From Actinomycetota bacterium (GTDB lineage Bacteria; Actinomycetota; Acidimicrobiia; Acidimicrobiales; Ilumatobacteraceae), in assembly GCA_005800965.1 (NCBI GenBank), contig SYEA01000079.1:1-12437 (forward strand): DNA of 12,437 bases. Direction: 5' to 3'. The translations under genes and the position numbers were made by a program. Shown in pieces: positions 6,187 through 11,480 of the stretch; the stretch's first letter is position 1; each line of letters opens with the position of its first letter. The notes beneath the pieces were generated by a model. That model was not told the origin of the DNA, searched no databases, and saw nothing but the letters and a program-made list of their open reading frames with translations.

Positions 6187-6606
6187 ATGGCGTCGTTGTT
6201 CACCCGAATCATCGAAGGAGAATTGCCCGGACACTTCGCCCTGCGCGACGACCAGTGCGTGGTATTCATGACCATCAGCCCCATCACCACGGGCCATGCC
6301 TTGGTGGTGCCGCGCACACCAATCGATCAGTGGATTGACATGCCAGCAGCACTCAACGGCCATCTTTTTGATGTAGCTCGGCAAGTGGGCTTGGCCCAAC
6401 GCTTGGTGTTTGGCACCGATCGTGTCGGGCTCCTCATCGCTGGATTCGAAGTAAATCACTGTCATTTGCATTGCGTGCCCGCGAATGCGATTACTGACCT
6501 GGATTTTTCTCGCCAAGAGCAAGGTGTGTCAGCCGAACGTTTGGCTGATGCGGCCGCCCGATTGGCGGCCCAACTGCGTGCCGACGGCGTGCCTGGCGCA
6601 CTGTAG
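6187..6606 (+). CDS. HIT-family nucleotide-binding hydrolase
   Basis: A 139-residue histidine-triad protein, a normal length for the family; members hydrolyse or transfer nucleotidyl groups on substrates such as adenosine phosphoramidates or dinucleoside polyphosphates. The N-terminus (SLFTRIIEGELPGHF) and the SPITTGHALVVPR segment near 31-43 are typical, and the triad is H91-C-H93-L-H95 followed by Val-Pro. The residue before the first His is Asn90, where Pro is usual. The ATG at 6187 is fixed by the conserved N-terminus. It is divergent from pgsA across 51 bases and converges on the SRAP gene with only 17 bases between stops and no hairpin. The substrate is not identifiable. Confidence 0.93.
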   Translation: MASLFTRIIEGELPGHFALRDDQCVVFMTISPITTGHALVVPRTPIDQWIDMPAALNGHLFDVARQVGLAQRLVFGTDRVGLLIAGFEVNHCHLHCVPANAITDLDFSRQEQGVSAERLADAAARLAAQLRADGVPGAL

Positions 6607-6623
6607 TCAGGCGGCAAAACCAA

Positions 6624-7397
6624 TTAAAAGAGCGTGGTGGTTGTCGGCACAATGAGTTCGGCGCCCTTGTTGCGCACATTGTTCACAGCAGTTGCCACGG
6701 TGACTGCAATCAGACGATCGTTGTCGGCAGTCTGCAACACGTGCAGTGGGGCCTCGGGGCCAGCGAGCCATTCGTCGAGTGCATCACCATCAAGAATGCA
6801 CGGCATGCGATCGTGAATCTCCGCCAGGCGGTCGTTGGGGGCAATCGTGATCAAACTGCAACTGCGCACCTCGGTGTGATTGCGCAGCGGGTCTTGCCAA
6901 GTGGTCCAGAGGCCGGCAATAGCGAGCGGTGCAGAATCAGGCGAACGAATGAAATACGGCTGCTTGGGTTGTTTCACCGATGTGTCAACGCCGACCGTAC
7001 GCCACTCGTAGTACCCATCGACAAGTACTGCACACCGATGGGCAGCCAGGAGCGGGCGAAACGACGGCTTTTCGGTGAGCGATTCGCTCCGCGCATTGAT
7101 CATGCTCGCGGCACGACTGCGATCTTTCGACCACGACGGCAACAACCCCCAATGGGCGCGACGTAAAACACGTGCCCCATTTGATGGCACATCTGATTGC
7201 GCGTCTGCTCGCATCTCTGCTTGGGTATTTTCCGCGCTGGCTGCAACTTTTTGCTCGGCAACAAGCGTGGTCACGTGCGTCGTTGGCGCCACGTTGTAGT
7301 TGGCGACAAACTCCGTTGATGCAGCGTCACCGAGGTGGGCGTCAAACAGCAACGCCAACTGCTGCGGGGCGGTGGTGGCTACAAAACGTCCACACAT
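6624..7397 (-). CDS. SRAP-family protein (YedK/HMCES-like abasic-site DNA-protein crosslinker)
   Basis: A 257-residue SRAP protein, which forms a thiazolidine crosslink to abasic sites in single-stranded DNA through its N-terminal cysteine. The start is fixed by chemistry: Met is removed and Cys2 of M-C-G-R-F is the reactive residue. Other key residues are present: Asn101 in INARSE, Glu131 in GYYEW and His195 in IHDRMP, with YNVAPT (34-39) and HWGLLPSW (82-89) as structural motifs. Residues about 50-78 form a polar, low-complexity insertion of roughly 20 residues relative to E. coli YedK. The frame is open another 16 codons to 7445, but these are the tRNA-Pro gene read as protein. The ATG is two bases from the tRNA discriminator base, so there is no room for a Shine-Dalgarno outside the tRNA. 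Role: protection of replication forks at abasic sites. Confidence 0.95.
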   Translation of the reverse strand: MCGRFVATTAPQQLALLFDAHLGDAASTEFVANYNVAPTTHVTTLVAEQKVAASAENTQAEMRADAQSDVPSNGARVLRRAHWGLLPSWSKDRSRAASMINARSESLTEKPSFRPLLAAHRCAVLVDGYYEWRTVGVDTSVKQPKQPYFIRSPDSAPLAIAGLWTTWQDPLRNHTEVRSCSLITIAPNDRLAEIHDRMPCILDGDALDEWLAGPEAPLHVLQTADNDRLIAVTVATAVNNVRNKGAELIVPTTTTLF

Positions 7398-7399
7398 TG

Positions 7400-7474
7400 T
7401 CGGGCTGGGGAGATTTGAACTCCCGACCTCTTGTCCCCCAGACAAGCGCGCTAACCAAGCTGCGCCACAGCCCG
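7400..7474 (-). tRNA. tRNA-Pro (anticodon GGG)
   Basis: A complete cloverleaf on the minus strand: 7-bp acceptor (CGGGCTG/CAGCCCG), 4-bp D stem (GCGC/GCGC), 5-bp anticodon stem (CTTGT/ACAAG) around the loop CTGGGGG, 5-base variable loop, and 5-bp T stem (GGGAG/CTCCC) with loop TTCAAAT. The anticodon GGG is at 7437-7439 and reads CCC and CCU. C1-G72 and A73 are bacterial proline identity elements. The 3' CCA is not encoded (the bases after A73 are CA then ATG), so it is added post-transcriptionally. The gene starts 14 bases after the stop of the 78-residue gene and ends two bases before the SRAP start codon. Confidence 0.97.
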
Positions 7475-7488
7475 AAGCTACGGCTCGG

Positions 7489-7725
7489 TCAGTCTACAAA
7501 CGGCGCGATGATTCGCCAGCCGAGATACAGCACCAAGGTGAGCATGAGCAACTTGAAATGCCACGGAGCCTTCTCACCACTCAACCGTTGCAGCTCGCGC
7601 AGTGACGGCGCGTCGCTCGTTGCTCGGATGGGCATCTCAATGGTCCGTTCGCATACCGGACAACGGCCCTGCGCTGACACCGCTGACGGTGCAAAATAGC
7701 GGGAGCATGGCTCACACCACGGCAT
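7489..7725 (-). CDS. Small zinc-ribbon protein with C-terminal membrane helix, unknown function
   Basis: A 78-residue protein. The N-terminus holds a zinc ribbon, C4-x2-C7 and C22-x2-C25, and residues about 57-76 (FKLLMLTLVLYLGWRIIAPF) form one membrane-spanning helix, preceded by a basic/polar linker. The likely topology is a cytoplasmic zinc ribbon tethered to the membrane, or possibly an envelope-facing tail anchor; I do not recognise a named family. The ATG at 7725 is two bases after the der stop codon, so its translation is probably coupled to der and it may assist the same process, ribosome assembly, though that is only inference from position. It ends 14 bases before tRNA-Pro. Confidence 0.8.
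   Translation of the reverse strand: MPWCEPCSRYFAPSAVSAQGRCPVCERTIEMPIRATSDAPSLRELQRLSGEKAPWHFKLLMLTLVLYLGWRIIAPFVD
7491..7496 (-). promoter_or_regulatory. Possible -10 box TAGACT for tRNA-Pro
   Basis: TAGACT on the minus strand, overlapping the end of the 78-residue gene, is 16 bases before the tRNA 5' end and matches the TAnnnT pattern seen at other promoters here. There is no convincing -35 (CTGGCG at 17-base spacing), so read-through from der is also possible. Confidence 0.25.
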
Positions 7726-7727
7726 CG

Positions 7728-9062
7728 TTAGCCCTGTTCGGAGCGTGTTCGCACGCGCAATTTGATTGGCGTTGAGCCGAATTCGAACGCTTCGCGAATC
7801 GAGCGCTCGAGATACCGCAGGTACGTGTGTGGCAGTTCGCGATTGACGAACAACGTGAACGTCGGAGGATCAGCAGCCCCTTGCAGCGCATACAGCACAC
7901 GTGCGCCCTGCCCCGCTGGCTGCTGCTGTTGGGCAGCCGCAATCACTCGGTTCACGTCTTTGGTCGGCACGCGGCGGTGATAGTTGGTGATCGCATCGGT
8001 AAGCAAGGGCTGCAACCGATGCACATTTTTGCCGGTGAGTGCCGACAGGCGCACGATTGGGGAATCTCCCATGAAGTACAACTTTCGTTGCAGTTCAATC
8101 TCGACAACTTCGCGACGGTCGGCGTCCACCAATTCCCACTTGTTGAGCACCAGCACAATCGGACAGCCACTGGCATCCACTCGCTCGGCAAGACGCTGGT
8201 CTTGGCTGGTGACACCTTCGGTTGCATCAATCACCAACAGTGCGATGTCGCTTTCGTCAACGGCCCGCAAGGCACGAATAATCGAGTAGTACTCGGTGCC
8301 TGGCTCGACCTTGCTGCGGCGACGCATGCCAGCAGTGTCGACGAAGACAATCGGCCCGGCGGTCGTTTCTACCCGCGTGTCGATGGCATCGCGTGTGGTG
8401 CCGGCCATGTCATGCACGATGGATCGCTCTTCGCCAACTAGACGATTGAACAACGTGCTCTTGCCCACATTCGGACGCCCGACGATGGCCACTCGTGGTT
8501 CTTTGGTCTCTGGGTCGCGCACGTATGCACCGCCCGCTGGTGCTTCATCGGCGACGATTTCCAATTGGTCGACGATTGCATCAAGCAAGTCGCCCGACTT
8601 GCGACCGTGAATCGCTGAAACCGGCAGTGCATCACCCAAACCCAGTGACAAAAACTGCCACAGGTCAGATTCTGCAGTTGGGCTATCCACCTTGTTGGCT
8701 ACGAGCAGGATTGGACGGCTGGTCGTTCGCAGCCACGCCGCAATGGCCTCGTCGTCATCATTGAGCCCAACGGTCGCATCCACCAAAAACAACACCAGGT
8801 CGGCCTCGCGGGCGGCGGTTTCCACTTGCCGGCTCACCTTGGAGTCGAGCACGCTGCCACCTGGCATCCATCCGCCGGTATCAACTGCATCAAAATGGCG
8901 CCCGCACCACTCCACTTCGCGGGTGTTGCGATCGCGAGTAACACCTGGGTGATCCTCGACGATTGCTGCTTGTTCACCCAAAAAGCGATTGAAGAGCGTG
9001 CTCTTGCCGACATTCGGCCGACCAACGATGACGACGCTCTTGCGGGCGTCAGAACTCGTCAT
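7728..9062 (-). CDS. der: Ribosome-associated double GTPase Der (EngA)
   Basis: An essential GTPase for maturation of the 50S ribosomal subunit. The 444-residue protein has two tandem G domains and a C-terminal KH-like domain. Domain 1: GRPNVGKS at 14-21, DTGG at 61-64 and NKVD at 123-126. Domain 2: GRPNVGKS at 195-202, DTAG at 242-245 and NKWE at 307-310, where the guanine-specifying Asp is replaced by Glu. The KH-like part spans about 355-440. Two adjacent ATGs (9065 and 9062) are possible; I choose 9062 because a TAGCCT hexamer lies exactly seven bases before it, while the ATG at 9107 would add residues with no family similarity. It is divergent from ispH and followed at two bases by the zinc-ribbon gene. 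Confidence 0.97.
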   Translation of the reverse strand: MTSSDARKSVVIVGRPNVGKSTLFNRFLGEQAAIVEDHPGVTRDRNTREVEWCGRHFDAVDTGGWMPGGSVLDSKVSRQVETAAREADLVLFLVDATVGLNDDDEAIAAWLRTTSRPILLVANKVDSPTAESDLWQFLSLGLGDALPVSAIHGRKSGDLLDAIVDQLEIVADEAPAGGAYVRDPETKEPRVAIVGRPNVGKSTLFNRLVGEERSIVHDMAGTTRDAIDTRVETTAGPIVFVDTAGMRRRSKVEPGTEYYSIIRALRAVDESDIALLVIDATEGVTSQDQRLAERVDASGCPIVLVLNKWELVDADRREVVEIELQRKLYFMGDSPIVRLSALTGKNVHRLQPLLTDAITNYHRRVPTKDVNRVIAAAQQQQPAGQGARVLYALQGAADPPTFTLFVNRELPHTYLRYLERSIREAFEFGSTPIKLRVRTRSEQG

Positions 9063-9069
9063 CATATTC

Positions 9070-9075
9070 AGGCTA
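9070..9075 (-). promoter_or_regulatory. Candidate -10 box TAGCCT for der
   Basis: TAGCCT on the minus strand is four bases from the first of two adjacent ATGs and seven from the second, which would make the transcript leaderless from the second. The same hexamer is used at the pgsA-like gene. No Shine-Dalgarno is present. Confidence 0.45.
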
Positions 9076-9117
9076 CCGACGGCTGTGCTTATAGATGTGC
9101 AGAGCAATGTTGCACCA

Positions 9118-9136
9118 AGTGCGAACTGTGCGCACT
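9118..9136. repeat. Inverted repeat upstream of ispH
   Basis: Perfect 6-base inverted repeat AGTGCG and CGCACT with a 7-base spacer, ending 16 bases before the ispH ATG and abutting its candidate -10 box. It could be an operator or chance; it is too short for a terminator and lies between divergent genes. Confidence 0.4.
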
Positions 9137-9141
9137 ACCGT
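9136..9141 (+). promoter_or_regulatory. Candidate -10 box TACCGT for ispH
   Basis: TACCGT is 11 bases before the ATG at 9153, giving a predicted leader of about four bases. The position of a -35 (9113-9118) shows no consensus. Confidence 0.35.
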
Positions 9142-9152
9142 TGGCAGCACGC

Positions 9153-10187
9153 ATGAATGTCGATCGAGTGCTACTCGCTGCGCCCCGCGGCTTTTGTGCC
9201 GGAGTCGAAATGGCGATCAAGGCGCTGGCCTGGATGGTGCGCACGTTTGACGGCCCGGTCTACTGCTACCACGAGATTGTGCACAACCAGATTGTCGTTG
9301 ACCGCTTCAAAGCCCAAGGTGTGGTGTTCGTTGACGACGTGCTCAGCGTTCCCGTTGGAAGCCCCATCATGTTGTCGGCGCACGGCTCGGCACCAAGCGT
9401 GGTGGACGGTGCCAACGAGCGTGGCAGTTACATGGTCGACGCCGTGTGTCCGTTGGTCACCAAGGTGCATCACGAGGTGCGCACGCGTGCGGGCAAGGGT
9501 TACCGCATCGTGTATGTCGGGCACGCTGGTCACGAAGAAGCAGTTGGCACTATGGCGGTGGCGCCCGATGCAATTTCACGTGTGGAGAGCCTCGACGAAG
9601 TCGCTGCCCTTGATCAGTTCACCGAGCCCGTTGCACTCTTGGCCCAAACGACGCTGTCGCATCGCGAATGGGAAGGAGTTGCCAACGCGGTGAAGTTGCG
9701 CTTCCCCGACGTGTGGACTCCGGGTCGCAGCGACCTTTGTTTTGCCACCACCAACCGCCAGGCATCGTTAACCCACATTGCCAAAGACGTCGATGCCATG
9801 GTGGTCATTGGTTCGGCGAACTCCAGCAACACCCTGGCTCTCGAACGCTTGGCACGCGAAATTGGCTGCCCACGTGTGGTGCGCATCAACCGAGCCGACG
9901 AACTACCCGATGACTTGCGCGGCACCGTTGGGGTTACTGCTGGCGCTTCGGCACCCGAAGAACTCGTCATTGAAGTAATCGAACGCCTGGCCCCCCGCGA
10001 TGGGTTCACCGAAGTGCGTGCCACACAAGAAGACGAGTACTTTCCGCCACCACGCCACATTCGACAACTCCAGAACGCGATGGAAACCGCCATCACGGTG
10101 ATGTGTGGGGCCGACATGGCTTCTCACCGCACGTATGACGACCGCTCGATTAGCGCCAGCGCGGTGTTGGCTTCTTTGTCGGCTTAG
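9153..10187 (+). CDS. ispH: 4-hydroxy-3-methylbut-2-enyl diphosphate reductase
   Basis: The last enzyme of the non-mevalonate (MEP) isoprenoid pathway, which reduces HMBPP to IPP and DMAPP with an iron-sulfur cluster. The protein has 344 residues, slightly longer than E. coli IspH (316). The three cluster cysteines are Cys15 (PRGFCAGV), Cys99 (DAVCPLV) and Cys196 (SDLCFATTNRQ). Substrate-binding His44 (EIVHN), His77 (SAHGSAP) and His127 with the catalytic Glu129 (GHAGHEEAVGT) are present, as is SANSSNT near 221-227. The frame is open upstream to 8826, but that part is antisense to der, so the ATG at 9153 is the start. The last 30 residues after EDEYFPPPRHIR are a C-terminal extension of low conservation. 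It converges on the acyl-CoA dehydrogenase with 20 bases between stops. Confidence 0.97.
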   Translation: MNVDRVLLAAPRGFCAGVEMAIKALAWMVRTFDGPVYCYHEIVHNQIVVDRFKAQGVVFVDDVLSVPVGSPIMLSAHGSAPSVVDGANERGSYMVDAVCPLVTKVHHEVRTRAGKGYRIVYVGHAGHEEAVGTMAVAPDAISRVESLDEVAALDQFTEPVALLAQTTLSHREWEGVANAVKLRFPDVWTPGRSDLCFATTNRQASLTHIAKDVDAMVVIGSANSSNTLALERLAREIGCPRVVRINRADELPDDLRGTVGVTAGASAPEELVIEVIERLAPRDGFTEVRATQEDEYFPPPRHIRQLQNAMETAITVMCGADMASHRTYDDRSISASAVLASLSA

Positions 10188-10207
10188 ATGTCTTCTTTGA
10201 CGTCCAC

Positions 10208-11431
10208 TTAGTTGCGCGGAACTTGGCTCCAAGGTTTATCGCGATCGACACGCACATCACCGGGCAAGCCGAGCACACGTTCCCCGAGGATGTTGCGCAT
10301 CACTTCGCTGGTTCCACCCTCAATGCTGTTGGCTCGGCTCCGCAGAAACGACTTTTGTAGACCATCTGTCGGGCCCATGGCAGTGCTTGGTCGCACCATG
10401 GCGTACTCGCCGTACAACATTGCATCGGCACCCAGCAACTGCATGCAAAACGCATAAACATCTTTGTTGAGATCTGCACTGGCCATCTTGCCGATCGAAC
10501 CCTCGGGCCCAGGCGCCCCAACCTTGCGCATCTGGCCGGCGCGAATGTTGGTGAGCCGCGCCACTTCAGCGCGAATCCACAAACGCATCAAGTCGTCGCG
10601 GGTTGCACTCGACTGACGATCAACAGGCAGCGCTTCCCAAAGTTTCAGTGCTTCGCGAATCGGGCCCGATGCCTTTGGCGGAATCATGCCGCCGATGGCT
10701 ACTCGTTCGTTCATGAGCGTGGTGAGCGACACCCGCCAACCATCGCCCGGCTTACCGAGTGTTTCGGCAACGGGCACACGGGCATCGGTGAAGAACACCT
10801 CGTTGAATTCGGCTTCGCCGGTCATTTGTCGCAGCGGTCGGGTTTCGACTCCAGCGGCTTTCATGTCCACGACCATTGCGGTGAGCCCAGCATGTTTGAC
10901 TGCCTCGGTGTCGGTGCGCACGACCAACAATCCAAAGCGCGATACGTGAGCCAGAGTGGTCCAGACCTTTTGAGCATTCACTATCCACTCGTCGCCGTCA
11001 CGCACTGCCTTGCCGCTCAAGCCGGCAAAGTCTGAACCCGAGCCAGGCTCAGAAAACAACTGACACCAGATTTCTTCACCGGTGAAGAGCGGGCGCAGGT
11101 AACGCCGTTTTTGTTCGTCGGTTCCCCACTCCACCACGGTCGGGCCGCACATGCCGTATCCGATGGGATTGCGAAAATACGCATTCGGGCCACCGGCGGC
11201 AAAGACCCGCTCGTTGACGATGCGCTGGTATTTGGGTGACAGGCCCAACCCGCCATGCCCGACCGGGAAATTCACCCATGCCAGACCACGGTCAAACTGG
11301 GCGCCAAGAAAGGCCACCGTGTCCGTTGACGCTGGTGGCAGGTCGGCAATCAGGCCGTCCACGAGATCAATGACGTGTTTTTCATCTGATGAGGCGGGCA
11401 GATGATTGCTGGCGAGGGTATCAGTCGGCAT
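10208..11431 (-). CDS. Acyl-CoA dehydrogenase family protein (FadE-like)
   Basis: A 407-residue flavoenzyme that introduces a 2,3-double bond into an acyl-CoA. CQLFSEPGSGSD at 123-134 contacts FAD and substrate, NAQKVWTT (152-159) and NEVFFTDARVP (210-220) are typical of the middle beta domain, and the C-terminal IEGGTSEVMRN (370-380) is the FAD-binding end. The residue equivalent to the MCAD catalytic Glu appears to be Gly (I-E-G-G-T), while Glu242 in LMNERVAIGG aligns with the catalytic Glu of isovaleryl-CoA dehydrogenase, so that residue is the probable base. The ATG at 11431 is used because the 42 upstream residues in frame overlap the divergent gene and look non-protein. It is divergent from an acyl-CoA synthetase, its likely partner. 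Substrate chain cannot be told. Confidence 0.94.
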   Translation of the reverse strand: MPTDTLASNHLPASSDEKHVIDLVDGLIADLPPASTDTVAFLGAQFDRGLAWVNFPVGHGGLGLSPKYQRIVNERVFAAGGPNAYFRNPIGYGMCGPTVVEWGTDEQKRRYLRPLFTGEEIWCQLFSEPGSGSDFAGLSGKAVRDGDEWIVNAQKVWTTLAHVSRFGLLVVRTDTEAVKHAGLTAMVVDMKAAGVETRPLRQMTGEAEFNEVFFTDARVPVAETLGKPGDGWRVSLTTLMNERVAIGGMIPPKASGPIREALKLWEALPVDRQSSATRDDLMRLWIRAEVARLTNIRAGQMRKVGAPGPEGSIGKMASADLNKDVYAFCMQLLGADAMLYGEYAMVRPSTAMGPTDGLQKSFLRSRANSIEGGTSEVMRNILGERVLGLPGDVRVDRDKPWSQVPRN

Positions 11432-11437
11432 AACCCG

Positions 11438-11443
11438 AGAGTA
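11438..11443 (-). promoter_or_regulatory. Candidate -10 box TACTCT for the acyl-CoA dehydrogenase
   Basis: TACTCT on the minus strand is six bases before the ATG at 11431, consistent with a leaderless transcript. A purine-rich GGGGAGG further upstream is too far (about 17 bases) to act as a Shine-Dalgarno. Confidence 0.4.
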
Positions 11444-11464
11444 GCCGCCTCCCCGCCTTCGCAC

Positions 11465-11475
11465 TATCTTCGGAG
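11465..11475 (+). promoter_or_regulatory. Candidate -10 box TATCTT and Shine-Dalgarno GGAG of the acyl-CoA synthetase
   Basis: TATCTT (11465-11470) is ten bases before the ATG at 11481, and GGAG (11472-11475) is five bases before it, the only well-placed Shine-Dalgarno seen at any start in the window. The two cannot both work as drawn, because a start seven bases after TATCTT would exclude GGAG; if GGAG is used, transcription begins further upstream. Confidence 0.35.
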
Positions 11476-11480
11476 TCACC

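Noticed and set aside
6136..6522. 129-codon N-terminal extension of the pgsA-like protein
   Set aside because: Antisense to the HIT gene, with no membrane or enzyme features before the ATG at 6135.
7398..7445. 16-codon N-terminal extension of the SRAP protein
   Set aside because: It is the tRNA-Pro T arm and anticodon region read as protein, and SRAP chemistry needs Cys at position 2.
8826..9152. N-terminal extension of ispH by 109 codons
   Set aside because: Runs antisense through der and has no similarity to IspH; the protein begins at the MNVDRVLLAAPRGFCAG segment.
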